From Trissonchulus latispiculum (lineage: Eukaryota > Nematoda > Enoplea > Enoplida > Ironidae): DNA of 64,000 nt. The DNA lies in contig JASAND010026798.1 in assembly GCA_030248195.1 (NCBI GenBank), forward strand, positions 62,001-126,000, read 5' to 3'. Every line of letters begins with the position of its first letter. Within the stretch, counting starts at the first letter, position 1. Positions 44,513-55,625 of the stretch are shown one piece after another. Under the pieces are notes generated by a model that was not told the origin of the DNA, did not search any database, and saw only the letters and a program-made list of their open reading frames with translations. Made by a program: the position numbers and the translations under genes.

Positions 44513-45307
44513 GGCTTTACGTGTAGGTTTTAGACATAGTAGTAGGTAAGAAACTGAAATACTGGCATTTTCACTTGCAATTACAAGGCAGCAATTCTGA
44601 ACTTCTTCAGTTCACTGAGAAACTAGTTAAACAAGACAAACTCTTCCATTGATGGAATGCCCATCCGAGTGTGTTTGCAACCGTGGGGGACTGGGTTCTG
44701 CAATGGCCATACTGATTCAATTCGATACAGCTCAAAATGTGCCGTTTAAAGCAAAATCGCAGGGTGACGTTTCAAACGAGTAGCTGAACGATTACTGCTC
44801 TGAACAGCCAAAATCAAGGCTGCTGGATCACCTATTTGAGCCAGTGTTGGAGGGATTCCAGTTGTTTCGGTTTATGTCAATTTTTCAATTACGTATCGAT
44901 TAAGTGCATTCTTTATCCTTACGAGCTCAAGAACAATGATCCCTATCCTAGTAACATGCGAAATATCAGCCAAACCGGTTAACCCCAGCGGATATTCTGG
45001 TATTTGGCAACTCATTTTAGGGTTTTCATATCAATTATTGTAGTTTACTCCATGTAGTCATATTCATTTATACAGAAACGCAGACAGTCAAAATCTGAGA
45101 AATAGCAATCCTTCTGGCATTGTACCGTTTTGCTTCTGGACGTTAAGATGTTCTGAACGCAGTTGCTGCGACAGTTCGGAGTTTTAATGTATTCAGGTTT
45201 CTCACATTTGCTAACACAAAACTTGAGTGTCTTCGTAAGAAGCATTGTTAATGCTGTACTGGGTAAGCCAGCCAGAATAAGCATGAAAAATAAACTTATC
45301 ATTTTAA
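44513..45307. repeat. Segmental duplication block, copy 1
   Basis: About 795 bp matching 61746-62536 in the same orientation. It includes a cysteine-rich peptide gene and about 530 bp of its downstream sequence. Similarity stops five to six bases upstream of the ATG. Confidence 0.85.
45045..45302 (-). CDS. Secreted cysteine-rich peptide A, 85 aa
   Basis: A short frame with a hydrophobic signal peptide (about residues 1-19, LFFMLILAGLPSTA) and a 66-aa mature part with eight cysteines in four C-x3-C pairs. The spacing is C-x3-C-x10-C-x3-C-x13-C-x3-C-x6-C-x3-C, and the tail is acidic and aromatic (EYDYME). The coding part is one exon. On the minus strand, CTGCTTTCAG ends exactly 16 nt before the ATG, as in paralogs B, C and D. 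A conserved module lies about 1.35 kb upstream (46649-46702). Paired C-x3-C motifs suggest disulfide-linked helical hairpins. Function is unknown. Secreted defence, signalling or toxin-like roles are possible but not shown. Confidence 0.75.
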   Translation of the reverse strand: MISLFFMLILAGLPSTALTMLLTKTLKFCVSKCEKPEYIKTPNCRSNCVQNILTSRSKTVQCQKDCYFSDFDCLRFCINEYDYME

Positions 45308-45317
45308 GAGGTATTGA

Positions 45318-45321
45318 CCTG
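45318..45321 (-). promoter_or_regulatory. 3' splice site 16 nt before the ATG of peptide A
   Basis: On the minus strand TGCTTTCAG ends at 45319 and the 16-nt leader runs 45318-45303. The same 16-nt distance occurs in B (48358), C (52695) and D (59414). Confidence 0.65.
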
Positions 45322-46106
45322 AAAGCAGACAGATCATAAATAAGTCAATGAATCAATACGTTTTTCAAAACGTTGGTTCGACTGCTCGGTCGTAACCGAA
45401 GACAGTGTGAAGTTAGCACTGGCAGGAAAGATATAAATTATATTCGAGTTGTTAAGCCAAGTAAATTTAGCGCTACGTTTTCATAAACGTTCAATGATTT
45501 TTTCATACTCTTGTCTAAATTCGCAGGTCAGTTAGCTAATATGCACGATTTGTTAGGTTCGGGGAAATCGCGAGTTAGTTGGCTGTGCGCTTGATTGGGG
45601 TAAGGTTGTTTGTATAAGTTGGGGAAAGTTCGGAGTTATTTTGTTACCGCGTTTTGGGGTGCGCGCTATTCCTATTCGGTTTTTGTCAGTGCCATTAAGT
45701 GTGTTTTGTCCTTTTTATATTAATCAGTCTCGCTGAGTGTGCATGAAAATTAATCAATCATTGTAATAGCTTTTCTGGAGTTTAAGTTGGTCAGGACCGT
45801 ACATTTCTCAAATGTCACGCACCACCGGTATTCACTTGTAATTTAGGATTCTAACTTAATAATCAAATAGACAACAGTATTGTACTAACTCTCATAGGCT
45901 CAAACTTCACAACAGCTTACAACTGTGTGGAAGAGACCTTCACGGGCCGAAATTTTTAGGCCCGACCCGACCCAAAAATCTCAACTGCACAACTAAGGAC
46001 TGTATATTGGGTAATTGCCTTAAACATTGATTCAAGCCAAAATTCATATTCAAATCATATGTTATTCATATGATGTTCTTCTGTGTGATGTGATGATGTG
46101 ATCATA

Positions 46107-46312
46107 TATGTTCTTCTCGGTGTCACCTACACCCCTAATTTGTCCTGGGTCCCATTTGTCTCAACTAAATCCAGTCTCATCGGGCGACTTCTCGGAATTT
46201 TGCGTCGATGCAGGCTATCTTTGAGCTCTAACGCGCGGTCGCACATCTACAAAGCTGTCATTCGTCCCAACCTGGAGTACTGCCTGCCGGTCTGTACTAG
46301 TCTTCCCGAATA
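46107..46312 (+). pseudogene. LINE reverse transcriptase C-terminal fragment
   Basis: The conceptual peptide reads LGVTYTPNLSW, then GRLLGILRRC, then SHIYKAVIRPNLEYCLPVC. This is the typical segment just after the catalytic core of non-LTR (Jockey/CR1-like) reverse transcriptases. It is cut on the right by the CCGGGTA-word element. Confidence 0.75.
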
Positions 46313-46324
46313 CGCACTTATAGG

Positions 46325-46425
46325 CATGGGCACGGGTCCAAAGATTTGGACCCGGGTACCCGGTACTACCCGAAGCCCTATGTCGGGTAATTGCGACACT
46401 ACCCGGGTACCCTGCGTAGAATCCT
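46325..46425. repeat. CCGGGTAC-word array, hAT-like end
   Basis: Begins TAGGCATGGGCACGGG and continues as CCGGGTACCCGG words. It resembles the other YAGNNATG-started arrays in the window. The opposite end was not located. Confidence 0.5.
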
Positions 46426-46439
46426 TCTGGCTTGAGAGA

Positions 46440-47990
46440 GGGAAGTTGGGGCAATTCCGATAAAGTGCAAAGTATAGTAAAGTAAAGTAACCGATACGAC
46501 AAAGCAGTGTTAGGTGCTTTGAAATACTTCTGGCTTGAGTGAAGCTAAGTGAAGCTTGAGTGGTCATACCGAAAAGTCACCGATGCATCTAGTAAGATAA
46601 ACTAATAGATTGAATAACAGGTTCAAGTTTTCACCATTTGCTTGCATCAATTATGCATGATGCAGGTTTTAAACATTTTCCCACACTTGTTACGCATTAG
46701 AAGTTTTATTATCTGTTAGAATAGCTAGTTTATTTGGAGTTTAATTCTTGTAACTCAACCCTTTTCTTTTTCATTAAAAATCCTAACTCAACTCACCCTC
46801 CCTTTACTATTCTCTGTTGCTCCGATTTCTTGAACGCCATTCATCCCAAATTTTGGTGCCTTCTTCTGTTCCCCCTTTTCCGATTTACTTAGTGTTGCCT
46901 GTCTCCCTCTCCCTTTATTATATTGTTGTTCTTTTGGTTGCCCCGCTTTCTTCTCCTCTATTCCTCCCAAATTTTGTTGTTTTCTTCCACTCACCCTTTC
47001 CCATTTTTACTGTTGTCTCCACCTCTCTTATATTGCAGCCCAGTGGGTCGCCCGCTGTTATTGTATTAAGAATTCTTCCAATGGTCCGCCATTGTTAATT
47101 TTTGTGTTTTCCACGCTGAAGTCTCGTGAACTACTCCATTCTTATTAAAATCCATTCGTTGTCCTTACCCTTAATCATGAATTTATTTACTTTGTTTTTA
47201 ATGTAATTAGCTACGTAGAATTCTGGGGGTAGCCCCGAATTATCTTGAGGTAGTTCTGCGTATTTTGTTTCCAGCTGCCTTTTTCAGGCCCCCCGTTGGA
47301 ATCCCCCAAAACTCCTTCTCCTGGCGAGGCAAACTCGTGCCGTTGGAGTAAATATTTAAAATATCCAAACTTGCATTCTCCAGGTTTGCGTTCAGGGGAG
47401 GTCAGAGCTTATCTTAGCTATTCCCGGATCACTCTGGCTTTTTCCTACAAAGGGGTGGGGTGGGGTCACCCCCGCCCCATCCCCAGAGATCGGCTCTCCC
47501 AGATCTGGGACACCCCCAGGATTCAGACCTTCCCCCAGAACTCTAAAGTGCCTGGAAAAATAGGGTTTTGAGGGTATATTTTGAAATATTTTTCCGGCTT
47601 CGCCGGATTATTTAAAGCATTTTTAGCTATTCTTAGCTTAAGTTTGTTTTACAAACAGTTAATTGTTTAGCTCAGCAGCTCAGCAGCAACTTTTTAAGCA
47701 TTTTTACTATTTCCTCCCTTCTTCCAGAAATCCGTGCCCTTTCCCCCCCCCAGACCGCCCCCAGACTTCCCCTCCCAGAAATTTTTGTCTAAAAAAAGCT
47801 AGGCTCACACCATTACACAAGCTGTGTTCAGTTAGTTTCAGTTAGTGTTCAAGACAATAATTTTATTTTGACATTTCCTACAAGAGTTAATTTAATGGCA
47901 TTCTAACGGAGTGGTTAATGTAAATATTCAAATCGATTTTTCCGCTATAATCAGTAAGACAGTTTCATTCATCAGTTAATGTTAACATTA
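46440..47990. other. No gene; pyrimidine-rich stretches
   Basis: Apart from the conserved module at 46649-46702, the region holds C/T-rich runs (46770-47080, 47680-47790) but no supported gene. Confidence 0.45.
46649..46702 (-). promoter_or_regulatory. Conserved upstream module, copy near peptide A
   Basis: On the plus strand it reads TTATGCATGATGCAGG ... TTTTCCCACACTTG ... TTACGCATTAGAA. It aligns with the modules at 51301, 53092 and 60884. It lies about 1.35 kb upstream of gene A on the gene's strand. It is the most diverged of the four. Confidence 0.55.
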
Positions 47991-47997
47991 ATAGTTA

Positions 47998-48003
47998 TTT
48001 ATT
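47998..48003 (-). terminator. AATAAA poly(A) signal of peptide B
   Basis: TTTATT on the plus strand, about 58 bp beyond the stop codon of peptide B. Confidence 0.55.
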
Positions 48004-48060
48004 GGCTGCGTAGCAATTTGTGAAATTCATTCTTGTCTTACTTTTGTTCATTAGCGGTAA

Positions 48061-48342
48061 TCACTTCTGCTCATAATAGTCATAATGCTTTCTACAGTCA
48101 CTCAAACAATTCTGATAAGCTGTCTTTTCATCCGTCCGGTGGCAATACGTTTCTTGACACTGCTGTATGCTGTATGCGTAAACTCTAGCGTTTTGCAAAC
48201 AGTTTCTGCGACATTCCGATAATTTACTGTAATCAGATGTTGCGCACTTGCTGCGACAAAAATTGCGTAGCGGATCGGAAAACGATCTCCCTGCAATTTG
48301 GGATAAACTTGCCGCCAAAACAATCACACTTAAACAAATCAT
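48061..48342 (-). CDS. Secreted cysteine-rich peptide B, 93 aa
   Basis: Signal peptide of about 18 residues (MICLSVIVLAASLSQIAG), then a mature part with eight cysteines spaced C-x3-C-x10-C-x3-C-x13-C-x4-C-x11-C-x3-C. The C-terminus ends YEQK, as in peptide D. On the minus strand TTGCTTTTAG lies exactly 16 nt before the ATG. It shares the four-pair cysteine scaffold with A, C, D and E but little else, so the family is divergent outside the cysteines. An AATAAA follows. The nearest upstream module copy is 3 kb away at 51301, with MITEs in between. Function unknown. Confidence 0.75.
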   Translation of the reverse strand: MICLSVIVLAASLSQIAGRSFSDPLRNFCRSKCATSDYSKLSECRRNCLQNARVYAYSIQQCQETYCHRTDEKTAYQNCLSDCRKHYDYYEQK

Positions 48343-48889
48343 CGCGGAAGGGTTTTCGCTAAAAGCAAATTTTCGAATACTTTATAAAGCAATGCAAAAC
48401 TAATTTTAATAACTTTTATTTACTGAGTAATTAACAATAATTAAATGTCAGATAATTTTGATATGAAACGGGTTCATTTTTCCGGATCCGTACTCCAACG
48501 TGGGCACAGGTCGAAGAATAAGAATTCAGATCCAGAGCCAACTCGGAGGGCTATGCATCGAACGACAGGGTCTTGAAGTCAAGTAACAGTCAGTAAACTC
48601 ATTAGTTTTTGTTTCGATTTAGATTCTACTGCTGCATTCTCAGCTTACTAAGGATGCACAAGACTAACCTCCAGTTTATGGCATAATAAAGCCATCTTTG
48701 AACTAGACTCAATGATACCGCATGGCAAAATAAGTCCCCCTTTAAAAGGAGGTATTCATTCAACAAGGCTTAAAGCAATTAAATTAAGCCAGCCGCTAAC
48801 AGTGTTCATTTTCCTCCATTTTTAATAGGGGATTGTTTTCAACAATAGTTCTGATGCAACATTTGGGAGCATTTGTAGGTCTTATCCCG
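48343..48889. other. Upstream region of peptide B, no gene
   Basis: Presumed intron or 5' flank of gene B on the minus strand. I see no conserved module in this near part. Confidence 0.4.
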
Positions 48890-49325
48890 ATTACCCTCCT
48901 ACCACTCAAAATCCTCGAAACCTGAGCAAATCAGCTAAAATTTGGTATGGTATGTTTTCGACTACGCTGAGTTCAAATATCGCAAAATTTTTTCGTTTTT
49001 CGATTCAGAGATTTTTTGTTAGCGTAGCTGCATTTTAAGCTTAAATCTTTAACTTATAAATCGCAAAACGGACTTCAGATTCGTGTTCTACGACCCCGAA
49101 AACCCCTATATACATCTTTTCAGCAAAATCGAAGACAAAGCATTTTTCGGTTTCCCATGACCCCCCCTTAGAAATCAAAAAAAGCCGAATTTCGCGAAAT
49201 CGAAAAATTTTGCGATATTTGAACTCAGCGTAGTCGAATGCATACCCATACCAAATTTTAGCTCACTGGGTCAAATTTTAAGATTTTGAGTTGTGGGGGT
49301 GATAGAGATAAGACCCGCACTTGGT
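48890..49325. repeat. Element with ~150-bp inverted ends
   Basis: The left side (GTCTTATCCCGATTACCC, ACTCAAAATC, TTTGGTATGG, TTCGACTACGCTGAG) recurs inverted on the right, ending near AGATAAGACCCGC. The centre contains TTCGAAGACAAAGC-like phrases also seen near 21560. Confidence 0.75.
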
Positions 49326-50786
49326 CTCCCTACCAAAAAGTGAAGATGTGCTGTTTGTTCATTTTACCTCCCCTCTTTTCAAGCCGGCTAGACTAGATGG
49401 CCATAGCTGGGTCCAAATTAAATTCAAGTCTTAATTGCTTTATTGGGCACCCTGCTGTGCAGTTTCCAATTTGAATGTATAAATAAAGAAATAAAATTGT
49501 AGTAATGCAAAAACAACTTACCACTAATTTAAAACGAAAAGCTTAAAACTAAACCTTAAAACACTAATTAATTTAAATTATTTAAAAACTATTTTTATCT
49601 AGATTTTTATAAATTACCTCATATAGTATGCCAATGTCACTTACCTAGGAGTCAACTCAAATTCAAACTTCGATATTTCACATGTTCTTTCATCTTTTTA
49701 TAACTTAATATCTTATTTTCTAGTTAAAATTTTATTTTAAATGAAAAGTCAGTTATATTTACAACCGTAAAACTTGTTTTGTTTACCCATTCACTGCTGG
49801 GGCCCCTCTATTTGTACTGTGCATTAGAACTGTGTATTAGAATTGACCTTTCTATGAGACTTCAAATGGGAAACTGCACGGCAGGTTACACAGTAATGTT
49901 CGGGTTATACGCAATAATAATAAACCTATTACATGAGCCATGTTCGAGTTACAACTAAATTTTGTACTTTCACGATCTTTATCATCCTTTAAAAGAATGA
50001 CTATGGTATACCTTTGTGGTAGTTTTTCCAGTCTTATAAAAACTAAAATAAAACTGCAGCGTTTTTAATATGTATAAATGCCTAAACCAAAGTTATCCGT
50101 CTGCAAATGTTGCAATTTCTATTAATTATCTTAGAACGCTGGGGATTTGTAACCTTGGGTTCTTTTTCAATTATTATTCAACAGGTTAAATATGTTCCGA
50201 ATTTAAAATGTTGGCAAATTTGATATAATTTATAATCTAAATATAATTATGAATTACAATAATCATGGAACCGATGAGCCTGCGACTATAACCACTGAAA
50301 GTATTCTTGTAGAGGCTTAATTAAACAAAGCACAAGCTGCAAGAATGCTGAATTGTAAAATAAATTAAAATAAAACGCAAATTAAGTATAAAAAGTAACG
50401 TTTAGGTTTAGTTTCAAAAATTAGAATTTTCTGAAATTTGTAGTAAGTAAAGAAAACCAGGTGACTGTCTCATGTGACGCTGCAACCTTCTGCCATCCTT
50501 TCGTGATAGCTACTTGTATGAGCAATATAGGATTGTAATAGCCTTCTCCTTGAAGAGCGTCTTAAGCCTAGCTAGAATATACATCCTCTTGACCCCCAGG
50601 TGTTCCCTTGTAAAATATCAGGAGCTTTTGAAATTTGTGAAAACAGTCACCTGAGACAACCACTGAAAACCAGGTCAAGACTGACCCTGTCAGAAAAATG
50701 GCCTGAACTAACCCGGTTCCATCGCTGATAAAGTAATGTCAGCTGTATTCGAAATCCTTTAGATTTTCTAAACACTTACTAGAGTG
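49326..50786. other. No gene; solo hAT-like end near 50715
   Basis: AT-rich. At 50690-50725 TAACCCGGTTCCATCGCTG resembles the right terminus of the hAT element at 10059-13576, but no left partner or target duplication was found. Confidence 0.45.
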
Positions 50787-51186
50787 TACATATGAGCACG
50801 GGCCAAATTTGTTCGGCCCGGCCCGGCCCGGCCCGCTCCAAATCTTTGCTCAGCCCGGCCCGGCTCGCCAAAAGAAAAATTCCAAAATCTGACTAACAAT
50901 ATTATTTCAAAGGCTTCAATTCAAGGAGACATGGAGAGACTAAATTATGCTACGAAATGTTAAATTTTGCTATAAAAAACCAGAGTCAGTAAATGGGTAG
51001 TTAGTTTTAGTGGTTTTACAACATTTTCGAGACTTGATCCGGCCCGCTTCGGCCCGCTCCGGCCCGCAGTTAAAAAATTTCTCGGCCCGGCCCGGCCCGG
51101 CGCGCTGACAAATGGAGGTCGGCCTGGCACGGCCCAGCCCGCGGACCGGGTCGGGCCGGGCCGACGGGCCGAAATCCTCATCTCTA
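50787..51186. mobile_element. 400-bp hAT-type MITE of GGCCCG words
   Basis: The left end TACATATGAG and the right end (inverse of TAGAGATGAG) differ at two bases. The flanking 8-mers CTAGAGTG (50779-50786) and CTAGAGTA (51187-51194) match at 7 of 8. Both subterminal parts are runs of GGCCCGGCCCG. Confidence 0.7.
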
Positions 51187-51300
51187 CTAGAGTATATTTA
51201 AGCAAGTAAAGTACCCGATGCTAAAACGCACAGTACAAGCAGGAGTAGATATTTGAAGAATGAATTCAACCAGAATATCTGTTAAACATTTGTCAGGTTC

Positions 51301-51351
51301 AGTTATGCACGACGAAGCTTTTGGGTTTCCCGAATTTATTATGCATTCGAA
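51301..51351 (-). promoter_or_regulatory. Conserved upstream module, copy near peptide B
   Basis: On the plus strand it runs from TTATGCACGACGAAGC through TTTCCCGAATTTATTATGCA to TTCGAA. It is about 3 kb upstream of gene B. The core TTATTATGCATTC is identical to the copies near C and D. Confidence 0.65.
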
Positions 51352-52349
51352 TTTTGTTACATGCTTTTACTTTGGCAGTTTGCCGTGAACAACAAGTTTT
51401 ACCAATTACATTTGCATTTACAATTCATCGCTTTTTGAACAAGTCAAACAGTCTTTCTTGTAATTGAACAAAAAGGCGTGTATTCCGAGCAGACCTCTAA
51501 AGAACAACTTTTACCACGCACTATTATTCCCCTACTGGTCCTTGCAAAGTTTTCAATAGTAATACAGTAGAAAACATAGGGGGTTGCAATTCGTAACTAT
51601 TAACTTGGTACATAAAAAACTTTGACGACAATCGTCATCAAATTTGTTGCCTGACTATTACTCCACTTGGTTGAATCAGCTAAGAGTACTTAATACTGTC
51701 ACATTATTCCTGCCAAGATTTAATTTTTGAGAGAGAAGCATAACCACGAATTGCTTTTGTCAAAAGATACTGAGCTCAATAGTATACATAGAAATCACGG
51801 TTCTGGCACCACTGAAAACTAAATCTGACACATTCACGACCGAAAGTTCCATTCCCAGAATATGGGAACCATTGAGAGTTTATTGAATATTTTCCAATGA
51901 ATCTTTGTTTTTATCGGTATCAGTATTTTTGACAGACGCATATGCTATAGAGTCCACCCTGTTCCTGCACCAGTGCCGTTCCTACCAGTCGCTCTGCCTG
52001 TGTATGTGGACCGGGTATTCGGTAATCTTAACTGTTATCACTTTCACTGTCAAGCAATCGTTAACTGTTACAACCGACCGATTTTACCCCAGTCCTGACA
52101 ATTGCTCTACCAATGCTATTCTTATAAAGAGTTTGAACTTGTCTGTGGTTTACCCATCAGGAACGCTAAATTTGTATATCAGTGTATTTCAGTGATCTTT
52201 TTGTAGGTAGGCACTGAGGTAACTAAATTTTTAGACCTAATGAAAATTACATTGGTTCTGATATCTAATAGCTCAATACAATGAAAAATGCTGAACTAAA
52301 TTGCTTAGGTATCTGCTACAGTAATCACTCATTTAACTCATTCAAGTTG
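51352..52349. other. No gene seen
   Basis: Noncoding. A 96-codon frame at 51905-52195 has no recognisable feature. Confidence 0.4.
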
Positions 52350-52355
52350 TTTATT
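52350..52355 (-). terminator. AATAAA poly(A) signal of peptide C
   Basis: TTTATT on the plus strand, about 46 bp beyond the stop codon of peptide C. Confidence 0.55.
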
Positions 52356-52400
52356 AGACACATACGAAAGTCGTTTAAGTGTTATCCTTTGCAGTCATTT

Positions 52401-52679
52401 CTATCCATATTGGAAATGACTTCTACAGTCATTCATACAGTCGCTATACGTTGGCATTCCTTGCGGTACCTGACAATACAATTTCTGACATTCCAGAACT
52501 CTGTATTCAGCTACTCTGGCTTTTTCCAAACAGCTGCTGTAGCAGCCCGATTGTTTGCTGTAGTCAGGTGTGCCGCACTTGGTGCGGCAAAACTTTTGCC
52601 CCGGTGGAAGGACTTGATATGATGTTCCGCTAATTTCGGATAAACCAGCCAGCATAACTATAAGTATGATACGCAGCAT
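52401..52679 (-). CDS. Secreted cysteine-rich peptide C, 92 aa
   Basis: I start at the ATG whose complement ends at 52679, because TTCATTTTCAG lies exactly 16 nt before it and the extra upstream codons would be intronic. Residues 1-18 form a signal peptide (RIILIVMLAGLSEIS). The mature peptide has eight cysteines spaced C-x3-C-x10-C-x3-C-x13-C-x4-C-x11-C-x3-C, identical to B. An AATAAA follows about 46 bp after the stop. The conserved module lies only about 0.4 kb upstream (53092-53138), the closest of the set. Function unknown, presumably secreted. Confidence 0.75.
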   Translation of the reverse strand: MLRIILIVMLAGLSEISGTSYQVLPPGQKFCRTKCGTPDYSKQSGCYSSCLEKARVAEYRVLECQKLYCQVPQGMPTYSDCMNDCRSHFQYG

Positions 52680-52784
52680 CCCAAATGTGTGTGATCTGAA
52701 AATGAAGCAAGTTGCCACAAATTGAACACAACCTTAGCTCTGTAGCGAAAGCTCCACCATATACTGTTACTATTATATCATATT

Positions 52785-52836
52785 TATATACTTATATATA
52801 TTATATGTTATATATTATATATATTATATATTACAT
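52785..52836. repeat. TA-rich simple sequence
   Basis: About 50 bp of TATA/TTATA words upstream of peptide C, inside the presumed intron or promoter. Confidence 0.6.
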
Positions 52837-53091
52837 TTGAAAATTAGCAAAATCCGTGGATAAACCAAAGAGACCCCCATTAAGATTGGTGCTAAAGTTT
52901 CAAGGCGACTTACAGGATGAATCAAAAATCACGTATTTCGCTAAAACTGGTTGAATATAAGTACTTGAGCTGCTATATATGTAAAGTCGCCGATGTACCT
53001 ACAACCAAGATTGTTCTACGAATGGATACCGTATACTATGAAGCCGGAGAGAAAGCTCAGTACAACACTTCAACTATTTCAGTGCATTTAT

Positions 53092-53138
53092 TATGGCTGA
53101 TGAATCTTTTGAATATTCCCACATTTATTATGCATTCC
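53092..53138 (-). promoter_or_regulatory. Conserved upstream module, copy near peptide C
   Basis: On the plus strand: TTATGGCTGATGAATC, TTTTGAATATTCCCAC, ATTTATTATGCATTC. About 0.42 kb upstream of gene C's ATG. Confidence 0.7.
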
Positions 53139-53261
53139 ATTTTCATCTTGCTGTTTTTTCCTTTATAAATTGTTGGTTTAGCAGGATCAGCCAAATTTTC
53201 ATGATTGATTCCGATAACATGGAAGAGACCTACTCATAAGGTTAACAGGTCCAATGACCCT

Positions 53262-53515
53262 ATACCCGGGCAAGGTACAAGCCCTACCGTTGTCAGGTGT
53301 TATTGGTAAAGAAAAATCGGGCAAGGCGTAAACGAAAATAGCCAGAAAAATAGGTTTCGCAACAAATCTCGAAAACCCTTTTGCCTAAGCCGGTAGTTTA
53401 TGCCGAAATTTCTTGCCATTTTGACCAAATTTTTTAAATTGCTAATTTACTTACTTACTTATCTTTCTATCAACGTTGATTTATGCTTATGGTACAAGCC
53501 ATGTGTTTGTCAAAA
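53262..53515 (-). repeat. Degraded copy of the CTTGTACC-word repeat
   Basis: Contains GGCAAGGTACAAGCCCTA at the start and TTATGCTTATGGTACAAGCC at the end, matching the arm of the 35805-38190 element with heavy decay. Confidence 0.65.
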
Positions 53516-53890
53516 TAGCGCTCCTTATTAATTGGGATAAAATTCAGGAAATATTCCATAGACTGCCCCCTCTTTTGAAACACAAGGGTTAGTGATAAAA
53601 TTGAATGAGTTTGTGCATCCCATCTAGTATCTACCAGTAAAAATAATGCGTGTTTTAGAAAAAAGGAAAAGATAAAATTGGTGTATTCCTCGGCCCTAGA
53701 ACTCCGGAAACTCGGTCCCCCGACTTATACACACTAAGGGGATTATTTGATAGACACATATTGACAGACACACAGAACAGATGCAGACGGATTACACCGA
53801 CTACACATATTTAGAAAATGGCAATGGACAACTTGAGCCGGGACGAGAGGGCACAAATCAAAAAAGGCACCCCGAAAAGAGGTACGCTAT

Positions 53891-55625
53891 AGCCCGGTTC
53901 ATACCTGTCTCTAAGTCTCTGTCTCTTGGTCTCTGTCACTGGCCCTTTCATACCTGTCTCTGTCCTTTTGTCCTTCTGTCTCTAAGCTGTCCTTAAGGGG
54001 GGGGGGGGGTCACTTTTTCGCCGATTTTTCGACCATCTCCGATTTTGCTGATTTTCACATATTTTGTAGTCCCCATGGGTCCGCGAAGCAAGACAAGTGC
54101 GTTTTGCGAAATATTGCTTCTATCATTCTGTACATGCCCTTAAAGGTGACCTCGACATGTGTTAAACATAGGAAAATGAAAAAGTTAGGTTAAAAAGTTT
54201 GTGGCAGAAACATTTTTTGCTGTATAAGAGTCAGAACTTTGAAACCTTTTCAGAACCATTAAGGACATATCGTAGAGTGCAGCTATCTCCTCTGAAACGA
54301 TTGTGTTCAGTATTGGATTTTTGGCGAATTTTTAAAGTCAGAATTTTGGAAAATCGCCCATTTTTGGACCATGAAAAACAGCACCTACGGTACTCTTTTG
54401 CTTGTCCTGAACGATTGGCAAACGCTACAGAAATGGCCAATAGATAGCTGCACTCTACGCTTAAAGCCGCGTCTTATGAAAGTACTCGCATGTTTCTATC
54501 ATCTACAGTAAGCTCGAAAAACTTGCCACAAAAACAGCAAATTTTGCTAAAAATGGCCATTTTTCATAATTTTCAAATTCTTTTGATAATTTCTCACTCA
54601 TTATGTGGTAAAAGATCACCAAACTTGGCAGATTAATTAATATGTCTATGTCTGTCACATAATGTGGCCAAAACAAATGCGCCAATATTGAACATGCTGC
54701 TGTGGCGGCACCTTTGATCTTTATAGGTGAAAAATGGCAATTTTAAAATTTTTCCAAATATAGACAAAATGGGTATCAATCGATAGCTAATAGAACGAGG
54801 AGCAACTTTTCTCATACAACCATGGGTCTAAAATGTTGTCTGTGCAAGATAGAACGAGTTAAAGTTATACTGGGCAATCCTGCAAGGTTAGGTCAGTGCA
54901 GCACTCAAGCATGCATTATGAACGCCTGGATAGCTGGCCTTGAGCCACGTCTGCACTTAAATATTACCTTAGTAAAAGCTTTAATTTGGTGTATCGGTTA
55001 ACCCTGCTTTCGGTCGCGTTTGGTCTCCACCTGACCTTGCAGGGCTCATCGCCGGAATTTTCAAGTTTTCCGGCTTTGTACCTGAATAACTCTGTCACAG
55101 TTTAATTTCGAACGCTAATATTCTAAGTTATTTTTCAGAACATATGGGGGGCATATTATGTGTAAAAATGAGCGAAATCCGTGACTATCGATTTTTGACC
55201 AAAGTGACCCCCCCCCTTAAGAGTCTCTAAGCGAAGTTGAACAATGCTGTACTTTTCTGCCTGTCCTTAAGAGACAGCCAATCAGAATAACAAATGATAT
55301 CACGTGAAAAGTGTCTGTTACCTGAATACTTAAAAGTAGCTGCATCTATATCCAATTTGAAAATAAGTTTTCCTCATAATATAACGTTAGCTGTTAACAA
55401 GACAATAACAATGATATTGTATCGTTCCAATTTAAAATATTTAGTTAGTTTTTAACTACACCAAGTGACCAATGAAATTTGAATTTTTTGTCATATGACC
55501 AAGTCTCTGTCCTTTTGTCCTTTTAAGTATGAACGACTTGTCTCTATCACTGTAGAGACAAAAGGACAGAGACGTAGAGACAGAGACTCAGAGACAGAGA
55601 CATAGAGACAAGTATGAACCGGGCT
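53891..55625. mobile_element. 1.7-kb inverted-repeat element with GTCTCT words
   Basis: The ends AGCCCGGTTCATACCTGTCTC and its inverse (one mismatch) are followed on both sides by runs of GTCTCTGTCTCT. A second element with TTAA ends sits inside it. No transposase is visible. I found no clear target duplication. Confidence 0.75.
53997..55216. mobile_element. TTAA-flanked element with G-run ends
   Basis: TTAA lies at 53993-53996 and 55217-55220. The ends are a G run then TCACTTT, and the inverse. TTAA duplications with G-rich ends fit piggyBac or Kolobok-type MITEs (inference). Parts recur at 2705-3224 and 18390-18451. It is nested in the 53891-55625 element. Confidence 0.6.

Noticed and set aside
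52680..52718. Upstream in-frame start for peptide C (and similarly 59399-59437 for D)
   Set aside because: The extra codons lie before a good 3' splice site and would be intronic. The start 16 nt after the AG matches A and B.
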